A stretch of DNA of 64,000 bases from Acidovorax sp. Root219 (GCF_001428665.1 NZ_LMIJ01000004.1:33756-97755), one strand, 5' to 3'; positions 10,408 to 18,625 are shown, numbered from the stretch's first letter. Notes: generated by a model not told the origin, from the letters alone. Made by a program: numbers and translations.

Positions 10408-11025
10408 ATGACCGATGCGCTGCAGGCGCTGCGGCACGCCACCGCCGAGCGGCATGCCCAGCTCGACTCCGGCCTGCCCATCGCCCGTGCCGACGCCAGC
10501 CTGACCGACTACCTGGAACACGTCCAAGCGCTGGCTGCCTGGCTGCAGGCGCTGTGGCCTGCGCTGCAAACGCTGCAGGCGCACGCACCCGGTTTTGGCT
10601 TCGCGCCTGCAGCGCGGCTGTCCGCGCTGCGCGAGGACCTGGCGCATACGGCTGAACAAGCCACCCTGCCATGGCCACGACCCAGTGCGACCACCGCGCT
10701 GTGCCTGGAGCAGGCCCTGGCGCGCCACCCCGGCCAAGCCGATGCCGTGCGCTGGGGCATGGCCTATGTGGTCGAAGGTTCGCAGCTCGGCGGGCAGGTG
10801 CTCCATCGCGGCCTCGCGCCCCGGCTGGCGCCGCACCCGCTGCGCTATCTGCAAGGCGATGGCGCGGGCACCGGTGCGCGCTGGAAGGCATTCATGGCGC
10901 TGCTGCGCACGCACGTGGCTTCGCCGCCGGCCATTGCGGCCGCGTGCGACGGTGCGCTGGCCGCCTTCCAGGGCCTGCAGGCGCACTTCGACACCATGGA
11001 CGCCACACAAGGAACGCCAGCATGA
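10408..11025 (+). CDS. bphO: Biliverdin-producing heme oxygenase (BphO)
   Basis: Opens heme to biliverdin, CO and Fe2+; biliverdin is the chromophore of the phytochrome encoded next. The 205-residue protein starts with the heme oxygenase motif LRHATAERHAQLD; His16 is the expected proximal heme ligand. The distal-helix motif YVVEGSQLGGQV is around residues 117-128. The ATG at 10408 was preferred over an upstream one that would add 33 unrelated residues. The stop overlaps the bphP start (ATGA, 11022-11025), so the two are translationally coupled. Confidence 0.92.
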   Translation: MTDALQALRHATAERHAQLDSGLPIARADASLTDYLEHVQALAAWLQALWPALQTLQAHAPGFGFAPAARLSALREDLAHTAEQATLPWPRPSATTALCLEQALARHPGQADAVRWGMAYVVEGSQLGGQVLHRGLAPRLAPHPLRYLQGDGAGTGARWKAFMALLRTHVASPPAIAAACDGALAAFQGLQAHFDTMDATQGTPA

Positions 11026-13253
11026 CCTCCGCTGCGGCCCCTGTGCAGCCCACCACGCTGGAAAACTGCGACCGCGAGCCCATCCACATCCCGGGCTCGA
11101 TCCAGTCCCACGGGGTGCTCGTGGCCGTGGATGCAAGCGGCGTGGTACGCCATGCCAGCAGCAACGCCCAGGCACAGCTGGGACACGCGCTGCTGCCGGG
11201 CGATGTGCTGCGCAGCAGCGCGCTGGTGGCGCAGCATCCCCAGATCGGCGCGCTGCTCGACGAGGGGCTGGCTGCATTGGGCGCCGCCGCCGATCTGCCC
11301 ATGCCGACCGAGCTGGAAATCGAAGGCCGCAGCTTCGACGTGGTGCTGCACCAGTCACACGAGCTGCTGGTGATCGAGTTCGAGGCCCGCCAGGCATCGT
11401 CCGACGCGCTCACGGGCTTTGCCATGCAGGCCCACCGCGCCATGGAAAAGCTGCGCCGCCCGCGTGCCGCCATCAACGACCTTCTGCAACTGGCCACCCA
11501 GGAACTCAGGGCGCTCACCGGCTTCGACCGGGTGATGGCCTACCGCTTTCGCCCCGACAGCAGCGGCGACGTGGTGGCCGAATCGCGTGCCGACTTCCTG
11601 GACCCCTACCTGGGCCGGCGCTACCCCGCCAGCGACATTCCGGCGCAGGCACGCGCACTGTACGTGGCCAACACCCTGCGCCTGATCGCCGACGTGCAGG
11701 CCACGCCGGTGCCCCTGGCACAGGCCGCAAGCAGCAAGCCGCTGGACCTGAGCGCCGCCATTCTGCGCAGCGTCTCGCCCATCCACATCGAATACCTGAG
11801 CAACATGGGCGTGGGCGCGTCCATGAGCATTTCCATCGTCATCAACAACCGGCTGTGGGGCCTGCTGGCATGCCACCACATGGGGCCGCGCCAGGTGCCC
11901 TACAGCGTGCGCATGGCCTGCGACGTGATGGCGCAGATGCTGGGCGCCACCATCCAGGCGGCCCTGGCGCGCAAGCAGGCCGAGCGCCAGCTGCAGGTGG
12001 CCGAGCTGCGCACCCGGGTCATGGAGAGCGTGCTTCATTCCGACGATGAATTCACCGGGCTGTGCACCCATGCGGGCGCCCTGGCCGCATCGATGCATGC
12101 CGACACCATCATCGTGTCCGAGCACAGCAAGCTGTGCACCGAAGGCGGCATCAGCGACGACGCCGCCCGGGCCCTGCTGCAATGGCTCGATGCCACGCAC
12201 GCCGGCAGCACCCTGTACGCCACCCATGCCCTGCCGCTGGAGGCACCGGCCATTGCCGTGCAGCTGGCCCCCTGGTGCGGTGTGCTGGCCCTGCCGCTGG
12301 ATCTGCAGCGGGGCAGCTGGCTGGTCTTCTTGCGCAAGGAGCAGATCGAGACCATCCACTGGGGCGGCAAGCCCGACAAGGAAATTCGCCCAGGCCCCCT
12401 GGGCCCCCGCCTCACACCGCGCGGCTCGTTCGATCTGTGGAAGGAGATCGTGCGCTCCACCTCCGAACACTGGGCCGCCGATGACCTGGACATCGCACGG
12501 CAACTGCTCGCAGAGCTGGTGCGCGCCCAGAACGCTCGCCACGCCGAACTGAACAACGCCCGCAACCACCTGATGGCGGTGCTCGGCCACGACCTGCGCG
12601 ATCCGCTGCACTCCATCAGCATGGCGGCGCGGGTGCTCGAAAAGAACAATGGCGCCGATGGCAACACCGGCAAGCTGGGGCAGCGCATCCAGTCGTCGAG
12701 CAGCCGCATGCAGCGCCTGGTGAGCCAGGTGATGGACATGTCGCGCCTGCAAAGCCGGCTGGGGCTGGACCTGCAGCCCGCCAGCATCGACCTGGTGCAG
12801 TTGCTGGCCGACCTGATGGACGAGGCGCGCACGGCCCACCCGGGCATGCAGCTGGTGGGGCACCTGCCCGCCAGCCTGCAGGCCGAGGTGGACCCCGACC
12901 GCATGGCGCAGGTGTTCTCCAACCTGGTCAGCAACGCGCGCCACCACGGCGACGCAGGCCACCCGGTCGAGGTGCACATGCAGGCCACGCCAGAAGGCCC
13001 GCTCATCCAGGTGCGCAACGTGGCCCCGCCCATTGCACCCGAGGTGGCCGGCGACCTGTTCACCCCCTTCAAGGCATCGTCGGTGGGCAAGGCGCGCAAC
13101 CGCTCCGGCCTGGGCCTGGGCCTGTACATCGCGCACCAGATCGTGCAGGGCCACGGCGGCAGCATCGGCTATGCGCACGAGGCGCCGCATGTGGTGTTCA
13201 CCGTGCACCTGCCGCAGCGCCCGGCACGCCCTCCTGCAGACCCCTCCACCTGA
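11022..13253 (+). CDS. bphP: Bacteriophytochrome sensor histidine kinase
   Basis: Red/far-red light receptor, 743 residues, PAS-GAF-PHY-HisKA-HATPase. Cys16 in the NC-REPIHIPG context is the conserved N-terminal biliverdin-attachment site. The GAF motif RYPASDIP is near residues 202-209, and the PHY-tongue motif PRGSF is near 465-470. The kinase module has H-box His523 (GHDLRDPLHSI), an N-box FSNLVSNARHHG and a G-box GLGLGLYIAHQ. No C-terminal receiver is fused; the separate receiver gene follows 24 bp downstream. All key residues are present, so it should be photoactive and kinase-competent. Confidence 0.95.
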   Translation: MTSAAAPVQPTTLENCDREPIHIPGSIQSHGVLVAVDASGVVRHASSNAQAQLGHALLPGDVLRSSALVAQHPQIGALLDEGLAALGAAADLPMPTELEIEGRSFDVVLHQSHELLVIEFEARQASSDALTGFAMQAHRAMEKLRRPRAAINDLLQLATQELRALTGFDRVMAYRFRPDSSGDVVAESRADFLDPYLGRRYPASDIPAQARALYVANTLRLIADVQATPVPLAQAASSKPLDLSAAILRSVSPIHIEYLSNMGVGASMSISIVINNRLWGLLACHHMGPRQVPYSVRMACDVMAQMLGATIQAALARKQAERQLQVAELRTRVMESVLHSDDEFTGLCTHAGALAASMHADTIIVSEHSKLCTEGGISDDAARALLQWLDATHAGSTLYATHALPLEAPAIAVQLAPWCGVLALPLDLQRGSWLVFLRKEQIETIHWGGKPDKEIRPGPLGPRLTPRGSFDLWKEIVRSTSEHWAADDLDIARQLLAELVRAQNARHAELNNARNHLMAVLGHDLRDPLHSISMAARVLEKNNGADGNTGKLGQRIQSSSSRMQRLVSQVMDMSRLQSRLGLDLQPASIDLVQLLADLMDEARTAHPGMQLVGHLPASLQAEVDPDRMAQVFSNLVSNARHHGDAGHPVEVHMQATPEGPLIQVRNVAPPIAPEVAGDLFTPFKASSVGKARNRSGLGLGLYIAHQIVQGHGGSIGYAHEAPHVVFTVHLPQRPARPPADPST

Positions 13254-13277
13254 CACCCGCTGGCCCCTGATACCACC

Positions 13278-13679
13278 ATGCCGCTAGACATCCTCGTCAT
13301 CGATGACAACCGGGACGCCACCGAGCTCCTGGAAGAACTGCTGTCCATGGAGGGCCATTCCGTGCGCACGGCCGCCACCGCAGCCCGCGCCCTGGCCCTC
13401 GCCAGGGAAAGGCCTGCGCAGATCTTTCTGGTGGACCAGAACCTGCCGGACATGAACGGTTCGGACCTGGTGCCACTGCTGCGCGCGAGCGTGGCCGAGC
13501 ACGGCGCAGGCCCCTGCTTTGCCATTGCGATCACCGGCATGGCCTCGGGCAACGCCAGGACGGCGGGCAGCCAGATGGGGGCTTTCGACTACATCCTGGG
13601 CAAGCCGCTCGACTTCGACGCCTTCGACGCGCTGATGGCGCGCTGCGCCGCTGCGCTGCAGGCCCCTCCCGCTCCCTGA
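13278..13679 (+). CDS. Single-domain response regulator (phytochrome-linked)
   Basis: A 133-residue CheY-like receiver with no output domain. The acidic pair Asp9-Asp10 (VIDDN), phospho-acceptor Asp53 (FLVDQNLP), Thr86 (AITG) and Lys109 (GKPLD) are all present, so it should be phosphorylatable. Position directly after bphP (24 bp) makes it the probable partner of that kinase. With no DNA-binding part, it must act through protein contacts or pass phosphate onward. Confidence 0.92.
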   Translation: MPLDILVIDDNRDATELLEELLSMEGHSVRTAATAARALALARERPAQIFLVDQNLPDMNGSDLVPLLRASVAEHGAGPCFAIAITGMASGNARTAGSQMGAFDYILGKPLDFDAFDALMARCAAALQAPPAP

Positions 13680-13709
13680 GCTCCGCCACTCCAGCCCCAT
13701 CCACCACCC

Positions 13710-14405
13710 ATGCCCGCCAAGAACTCCGAGCCGCCCCTTCCCGATCATGCCCGGGAGCTGATGGACGCCGGCCTGCAGCATGCCGTGCTGATGCGTGCCA
13801 TGCCGGTGCTGCGCCATGACCTGGCCAGCCCCCTGTCCGTGATGCGCATGGGGACCATGCTGCTCAAGCGCCGCCTTGCCAAGGGCGACCTGACCCCCGA
13901 ACAGGCTGTGGAGCGGGTGGAGCAGATCGAGGAGCAACTGGGCGACATTGCCCACCACATCCGCCGCCTGCGCCAGTGGGACCTGCAGATCAACGAACGC
14001 CAGGCCCTGCGCGCACTGGTGGCCGAAGCCGTCGAGCTGGCGCGGCCCATGCTGATGGTGCGCGGCACCGAACTGGAGCCCCTGGTCGAGGATGCAACCG
14101 GCTGGGACGAGCAGGTCACGGCACGGCACACGCTGCTGTACGTGGTGCTGGCCGCCCTCTACCACCTGGCGGAGCGGCCCGGCCCCGTGCCCGCCCGCAT
14201 CACAGTGGAGCCCTCGGGCGCAAGGGGGGTGCGCGTGCGCGCGCAGGGGGTATCGGCATCGCAGGACCTGCCGCCCCTGCAGGGCAGCAGCCTGGCGCAA
14301 CCACCGGCCCTCGACTTGGCAGCGCTGCACCAGTTGGCCCGGCCCCTGGACGTCACCGTGCAGGTGGCGCAGGACCAGGTGGAGATCACCCTGCCCGGCG
14401 CCTGA
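13710..14405 (+). CDS. Degenerate histidine kinase / putative histidine phosphotransferase
   Basis: A 231-residue protein with a dimerisation-phosphotransfer helix: LRHDLASPLSVMRM near residues 34-47 is a clear H-box with a phosphorylatable His, followed by a long charged second helix. The C-terminal half (about 110-231) aligns in pattern with an ATPase domain, but the N-box Asn is missing (YVVLAALYHLAE) and no G-box is visible. This architecture resembles ChpT-type phosphotransferases. It lies 30 bp after the receiver gene, same strand, suggesting a phosphorelay component. The phosphotransferase role is inference. Confidence 0.68.
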   Translation: MPAKNSEPPLPDHARELMDAGLQHAVLMRAMPVLRHDLASPLSVMRMGTMLLKRRLAKGDLTPEQAVERVEQIEEQLGDIAHHIRRLRQWDLQINERQALRALVAEAVELARPMLMVRGTELEPLVEDATGWDEQVTARHTLLYVVLAALYHLAERPGPVPARITVEPSGARGVRVRAQGVSASQDLPPLQGSSLAQPPALDLAALHQLARPLDVTVQVAQDQVEITLPGA

Positions 14406-14424
14406 ACCAGGGTCTTCCATCAGA

Positions 14425-14443
14425 GCCGGCCACGAGGGCCGGC
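14425..14443. terminator. Hairpin between convergent genes
   Basis: GCCGGCC (14425-14431) pairs with GGCCGGC (14437-14443) around a 5-base loop, in the 47-bp gap between the phytochrome cassette (plus) and the histidine phosphatase (minus). There is no T run on either side. The position at a tail-to-tail junction favours a bidirectional terminator-like role. Confidence 0.45.
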
Positions 14444-14452
14444 GCCCTGGGC

Positions 14453-15142
14453 TCAGTCAGCGCCGTCCACCGCCGCCACCAGCAGTTTGGCCTGGTCGTA
14501 GACCGGCTGCGGCGCCAGGTCGGCCAGGTGGCGCACGTCGCCCCAGTGCAGCAGTTCGATGGCGTCGCCATCCAGGCGCACGCGGTTGAAGCCCGCATTC
14601 GGGATATCGCTCTGGCGCGGCCCGTGCAGGCCCACGCCCTGCGCCGTGCGCCAGACCATGTCGAGCACGCCGCCGTGGGTCACCACCATCAGGGTCTTGC
14701 CCGCATGCTCCTGCGCCAGGCGGCGCACGGCGCCCATCACCCGGGTGTGGAACTGGCGCGTGGTCTCGCCGCCGGGCATGCCGCCGTCGGCGTCGAAGCG
14801 CAGCCAGTTCTCCCAGGCCTCGGCATGCTGCAGCTTGATGTCGTCCACGCGCATGCCGTCGACCAGGCCAAAGCTCTGCTCGCGCAGGCTGGCGTCCACC
14901 ACGTTGTCGATGTGCAGCTGCGGCAGCAATGCGCCCAGCACGGGCTGCGCCGTCTGGCGCGTGCGGATGAGGTCGCTGCAGACTAGGTGGTCCACCGCCA
15001 GGCGTTCGGCCCCCAGGCGTTCGGCCAGGCGGCGCGCCTGCTCATGGCCGGTGGCGTTCAGGGGCACGTCCACTTGGCCCTGGAAGCGCAGTTCCCGGTT
15101 CCAGTCGGTCTCGCCGTGGCGTATCAAGATCAGTTCGGTCAT
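14453..15142 (-). CDS. Histidine phosphatase family protein (phosphoglycerate-mutase-like)
   Basis: A 229-residue cytoplasmic phosphatase of the RHG superfamily. Arg8-His9-Gly10 (LIRHGETDWN) gives the phosphorylated histidine, with Glu88 and His156 (VTHGG) completing the catalytic pocket. The ATG at 15142 sits directly before the first beta strand, as in GpmB/CobC relatives; upstream ATGs would add an unlikely extension. Substrate cannot be assigned: it could be a GpmB-like or alpha-ribazole-phosphate type phosphatase. Transcribed alone; the 120 bp upstream (15143-15262) presumably contains its promoter. Confidence 0.9.
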   Translation of the reverse strand: MTELILIRHGETDWNRELRFQGQVDVPLNATGHEQARRLAERLGAERLAVDHLVCSDLIRTRQTAQPVLGALLPQLHIDNVVDASLREQSFGLVDGMRVDDIKLQHAEAWENWLRFDADGGMPGGETTRQFHTRVMGAVRRLAQEHAGKTLMVVTHGGVLDMVWRTAQGVGLHGPRQSDIPNAGFNRVRLDGDAIELLHWGDVRHLADLAPQPVYDQAKLLVAAVDGAD

Positions 15143-15262
15143 CCCGTCCATTATCGAATGCATGCACAGTATTGCAAGCAATACTCCTGCCAACGGCATG
15201 CAGACCGTCCCCAGGCGCTATGCTTTTTGACAACCAAGGGGCGATTGCACCTGTTTCGCTCC

Positions 15263-15502
15263 TCAACGCATCGGGACGATGAGCACCTTGCGGCGCGGGG
15301 CGCAGCCGGGGCCGTCGTAGGGCGGGCTGTCTTTCTCCCAGCCGCTGCCGGGCGAGGTCTGGGCGCAGACGCGCTGAGCATCGACCTTGCTGCGCCAGTA
15401 GAACCAGGGTGCGGGCGCAGCCAGTGCGGCGGTGCATGCGAACGCGCAAACCAGCGCCCCGACCCACAGCCGGTGATTTCGTGCGCAAGCAGCAATTCGC
15501 AT
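15263..15502 (-). CDS. Small secreted protein, 79 aa
   Basis: Unknown function. Residues 1-29 form a Sec-type signal peptide (basic start RNHR, hydrophobic core VGALVCAFACTAALA, cleavage after ALA). The mature part of about 50 residues contains FYWRSKVD, CAQTSPGSGW and a later Cys in GPGCAPRRK, so one disulfide between Cys46 and Cys67 is plausible. It starts 7 bp after the DUF429 stop, at the end of the EamA-DUF429 transcription unit. Small proteins of this look occur in Comamonadaceae, but I know no function. Confidence 0.7.
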   Translation of the reverse strand: MRIAACARNHRLWVGALVCAFACTAALAAPAPWFYWRSKVDAQRVCAQTSPGSGWEKDSPPYDGPGCAPRRKVLIVPMR

Positions 15503-15509
15503 CATGCCT

Positions 15510-16364
15510 TCATTGTGGCGCGCCCTCGTCCACCCTGCCACCCGGCATGGGCGCGGTGACGATCCAGCCTTCCAGCGGGTCCAAGCCGGGCGGCAAGCCG
15601 TAGAGGGCATCGCCCTCGGCATGGCGCTGCTCGGCCCAGCCGGCCTGCAGCATGCACAGCACGGCGTCCAGGCTGTCGCCGCTGGCGTCGGCCACCAGGG
15701 CATCGCGCTGGGCGTGGCTCAGCTTCAGTCGCAGCGCCAGGCGCGTCTGCCCCAGCTCCAGCGCGGTCAGCAGGTACTTGCGCGCGATCAGGCGGTCCGG
15801 CGTCTGCTTGGCAACATCGTCGCTCTTGTAGCTGCGCCGCTGCAGCACCTCGCGCGCGAGCAGGCCGGGGTAGGCCTCCAGCGCCACGCGTGTGGGGTCG
15901 CCTGCATGCAGGCCGGGCAGGTGCACGCCGGCCCCGAGCAGCAGCGGCACGCCCGCATGCAGCATGTAGGCCACGGGCGGGTTCACCCATTTCATCGACG
16001 GGCTGGAGCCGGCGGGCCCGTCGGTTGCGCGGTGCGCGAACTTGCCGCCCACGGGGCGCGCATCGCAGAAGGCGGCAAAGGCTTCGCGGATCTGTGGGCG
16101 GGTGAGCGACTGGTAGTGCTGCATGCTTGCATGCCACTGCAGCGGCCAGCCCAGGGTCTGCAGCAGCTCGCGCGGCAGGCCGAAGGGCAGGTCGAACCCA
16201 CCCACCCAGTGGCGCGGCTCGGCCAGCCAGGCGCCCACCGCGGCCAGGGTTTCCAGCCGCACCAGTTCCGTCAGCTGCACGCGCGCGCCGTCGCGCCGGC
16301 CCAGGGCCAGCACCACGGGCTTGCGGCGCGTGGGGCTGCTTGAGAAGTCACATCCGAGCAGCAT
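15510..16364 (-). CDS. DUF429 family protein
   Basis: A 284-residue cytoplasmic protein of the DUF429 family, proposed from fold to be RNase H-like nucleases. The N-terminus LLGCDFSSSPT carries the first acidic residue of that fold, and VGGFDLPFGLPREL (about 54-67) the second conserved Asp in a GxDxPxG-type motif. VALEAYPGLLAREVL (near 160-175) and DALVADASGDSLDAVLC (near 225-240) supply further conserved acidic residues. Actual activity is unknown. It starts 3 bp after the EamA stop. Confidence 0.82.
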   Translation of the reverse strand: MLLGCDFSSSPTRRKPVVLALGRRDGARVQLTELVRLETLAAVGAWLAEPRHWVGGFDLPFGLPRELLQTLGWPLQWHASMQHYQSLTRPQIREAFAAFCDARPVGGKFAHRATDGPAGSSPSMKWVNPPVAYMLHAGVPLLLGAGVHLPGLHAGDPTRVALEAYPGLLAREVLQRRSYKSDDVAKQTPDRLIARKYLLTALELGQTRLALRLKLSHAQRDALVADASGDSLDAVLCMLQAGWAEQRHAEGDALYGLPPGLDPLEGWIVTAPMPGGRVDEGAPQ

Positions 16365-16367
16365 GGC

Positions 16368-17249
16368 CTACCCCAGGGCGAGCGCGGTGACGCCGGCCGC
16401 GATGAGCACGGCCCCGCAGATGCGGGCCACGCGGTCGCCTTCGCCCAGCAGGTGCCCGCCGATCAGCGCGGCGAACAGCATGGACACCTCGCGTGCGGGC
16501 GCGACATGCGACAGGGGCGCCTCCTTCATCGCATACAGCACCAGCACATAGGCCACGGGGCTGACCATGGCCACCAGCAGCGCGAAGCGCCACTGCGCGC
16601 GCCACAGTTGGCCGGCGGTGGGCAGGTCGCGCAGCACCACGGGCGCCAGCAGCGCCACGCGCACGAAGTTGCCCATGTAGTCCACGAGGATGGGCGACAT
16701 CAGCAGGATCTTGACGGCATAGCCGTCGACCACCGTGTAGCTGGCGATGAAGGCCCCCGTGAGCAGGCCGTAGAACATGCCCTTGTGCACGCGCGCTCGC
16801 GCGGCCGGATCGTGCGCGGCGCGCAGCAGGCCCGGGCCGCCCGCGATCAGGAACACCCCGCCCACCACGCCCGCGATGCCGGCCACGCCCAGCGCCGAAA
16901 TGCGCTCGCCCAGCAGCGTGACCGCCACCAGCGACGACATCAGCGGCCCCGAGCCGCGCGCCAGCGGGTAGACCACGGTGAGGTCGGCCTTGCGGTAGCC
17001 GCGCAGCAGGATGACGAAGTAGGCCACGTGCAGCAACCCGCTGGCCGCGACGAAGCCCCACTCCACAGCTCCCCACAGCGGCACCGCATCGCGCCCCAGG
17101 TACCAGCCCAGCGGCGCCCAGACCAGCATCATCAGCACCGAGGTGAAGAACGCGAAGCGCGAATCCCCACCCGCCTTCTTGGCCACGATGTTCCAGCAGG
17201 CATGGATCAGGCCCGCCAGGATGATGAGGCCGAAGGCATTCAGGGTCAC
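16368..17249 (-). CDS. EamA/DMT superfamily transporter
   Basis: Inner-membrane permease of about 293 residues with roughly ten hydrophobic spans and two EamA repeats. Typical stretches are LIHACWNIVAKKAG (residues 13-26), YPLARGSGPLMSSLVAVTLLGERIS in repeat 1 and VAPAREVSMLFAALIGGHLLGE in repeat 2. I place the start at a GTG (17249) because no ATG precedes the first span and family members begin at the same point; no clear ribosome site is visible. The start lies only about 26 bp after a strong intrinsic terminator. Substrate unknown. Confidence 0.85.
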   Translation of the reverse strand: MTLNAFGLIILAGLIHACWNIVAKKAGGDSRFAFFTSVLMMLVWAPLGWYLGRDAVPLWGAVEWGFVAASGLLHVAYFVILLRGYRKADLTVVYPLARGSGPLMSSLVAVTLLGERISALGVAGIAGVVGGVFLIAGGPGLLRAAHDPAARARVHKGMFYGLLTGAFIASYTVVDGYAVKILLMSPILVDYMGNFVRVALLAPVVLRDLPTAGQLWRAQWRFALLVAMVSPVAYVLVLYAMKEAPLSHVAPAREVSMLFAALIGGHLLGEGDRVARICGAVLIAAGVTALALG

Positions 17250-17274
17250 GGTGGGAAAGCAGAAAAAGGAATGC

Positions 17275-17305
17275 AAAAGGCCGCAGCGCGTCGGCGGCTG
17301 CGGCC
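17275..17305 (-). terminator. Intrinsic terminator after the BLUF gene
   Basis: Read on the minus strand, a 9-bp GC-rich stem (17305-17297 with 17287-17279; arms GGCCGCAGC and GCTGCGGCC) is followed directly by TTTTG (A run at 17275-17278 on plus). It is a well-formed rho-independent terminator for the folE-BLUF unit. It also sits in the 5' region of the EamA gene. Confidence 0.8.
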
Positions 17306-17353
17306 CGGGTTCGGATGTCTGGAAAAGAGGGCAGGCTTGGAGGCCAGTCCTTT

Positions 17354-17776
17354 TTAAGCGCGCCCGATGATGGACGCCGTGGCCATGAGCTCTTCCAGCA
17401 GCGCGAACGACACCTTGCCCGACACCGCATACGGGTCGAGCTCGGGCTTCTCGGAGTACTTGAGCAGAATCGAGTGGTTGATCTTGGACAGGTTCACCTG
17501 GCCCATGGTCCAGCCGCCGAAACGGCGCTCGGTGATCTCCTCGTAGTGCAGCAGCTCCACGTTCTGGTGCCGCGGGTCGCGCTGGATGTGGCCGTAGAGG
17601 TCGCTCACCGCGGCACGGCCGCCCTCGATGGCCTGCAAAAAGATGCCGCCGCCATAGCACAGCACCCCGGTAATGCCACTGCCCGGGTTGTGCTGGCGCG
17701 ACTGCATGAGGATGGCTTCGATGGCGGAGGGCGAGGTATCCACCGCGCGGCTGGCATAGAGCAGGCGTACGAGCAT
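17354..17776 (-). CDS. BLUF-domain blue-light sensor protein
   Basis: A 140-residue protein consisting of one BLUF domain (residues 1-95) with a short helical C-terminus and no output domain. All photochemical residues are present: Tyr7 (RLLY), Asn30 (HNPGSGITG), Gln48 (IFLQAIEG), Trp89 and Met91 (GGWTMG), matching AppA Tyr21, Asn45, Gln63, Trp104 and Met106. It should bind flavin and respond to blue light. The start is 2 bp after the folE stop, so it is co-translated with GTP cyclohydrolase I. Short BLUF proteins usually act by protein contact; the partner is unknown. Confidence 0.94.
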   Translation of the reverse strand: MLVRLLYASRAVDTSPSAIEAILMQSRQHNPGSGITGVLCYGGGIFLQAIEGGRAAVSDLYGHIQRDPRHQNVELLHYEEITERRFGGWTMGQVNLSKINHSILLKYSEKPELDPYAVSGKVSFALLEELMATASIIGRA

Positions 17777-17778
17777 GG

Positions 17779-18516
17779 TCAGTTCTTTCCGGGGATGAGA
17801 GACAGGAATTCGCGGCGCAGCGAGGGGTCCTTGAGGAACACGCCGCGCATCACGGAGTTGATCATCTTGCTGTCCATCTCGCGCACGCCGCGCCAGGACA
17901 TGCAGAAGTGGCTGGCCTCCATCACGATGGCCAGGCCGTCGGGCTGGGTCTTTTCCATGATCAGGTCGGCCAGCTGCACCACGGCCTCTTCCTGGATCTG
18001 GGGGCGGCCCATGACCCAGTCGACCAGGCGCGCGTACTTGGACAGGCCGATCACGTTGGTGTGCTCGTTGGGCATCACGCCGATCCAGATCTTGCCGATC
18101 ACCGGGCAGAAATGGTGGCTGCAGGCGCTGCGCACCGTGATGGGCCCGACGATCATGAGCTCGTTCAAGTGCTCGGCGTTGGGGAACTCGGTGATCGGCG
18201 GCTGCGCCACGTAGCGGCCCTTGAACACCTCGTTGAGGTACATCTTGGCCACGCGGCGCGCGGTGTTGTGCGTGTTGTGGTCGCCTTGCGTGTTGATGAC
18301 CAGGCTGTCGAGCACGCCCTGCATCTTGACCTCGACCTCGTCCAGCAGCTTCTCCAGCTCGCCCGGCTCGATGAACTCGGCAATGTTGTCGTTGGCGTGG
18401 AAGCGCTTGCGCGCGGCGGCAAGGCGCTCTCGGATCTTGACGGAGACGGGCGTGCCTTCTTCGTCGGGCGGGATGGTCGTCATATCAGCGGCAGTGGGAC
18501 TGGACATGTCCGGCAT
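17779..18516 (-). CDS. folE: GTP cyclohydrolase I
   Basis: Converts GTP to dihydroneopterin triphosphate, the first step to folate and other pterins. Zinc ligands are visible as Cys132 and His135 (ACSHHFCPV) and Cys205 (HFCMSWRG). The 245-residue chain is somewhat longer than E. coli FolE (222) and quite divergent in the N-terminal half (THNTARRVAKMYLNEVF). No later folate gene is in its operon; instead it is coupled to the BLUF gene. nudB, which acts on the FolE product, lies 13 kb away. Confidence 0.92.
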   Translation of the reverse strand: MPDMSSPTAADMTTIPPDEEGTPVSVKIRERLAAARKRFHANDNIAEFIEPGELEKLLDEVEVKMQGVLDSLVINTQGDHNTHNTARRVAKMYLNEVFKGRYVAQPPITEFPNAEHLNELMIVGPITVRSACSHHFCPVIGKIWIGVMPNEHTNVIGLSKYARLVDWVMGRPQIQEEAVVQLADLIMEKTQPDGLAIVMEASHFCMSWRGVREMDSKMINSVMRGVFLKDPSLRREFLSLIPGKN

Positions 18517-18588
18517 CGTAACAGTGAACGGGGCGGTACGCCTGGCAAAGGTTTTACCTGGCTACCGCCCGGCCCGCATCGCGATACA

Positions 18589-18608
18589 GCTACTATTTAT
18601 ATAGCAGC
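18589..18608 (-). repeat. AT-rich hairpin resembling a Comamonadaceae dispersed repeat
   Basis: On the minus strand GCTGCTAT pairs with ATAGTAGC (one G-U) around a 4-base loop, an AT-rich hairpin in otherwise GC-rich sequence. On the plus strand the same pairing has an A-C mismatch, so the RNA structure favours the minus direction. Short hairpins with TAGCTGCTAT-like ends recur between genes in Comamonadaceae genomes as far as I recall; only this copy is in the window. It lies downstream of clsB and upstream of folE, in the 109-bp gap 18517-18625. Confidence 0.5.
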
Positions 18609-18625
18609 AAAGCCGGCCATCTGTG

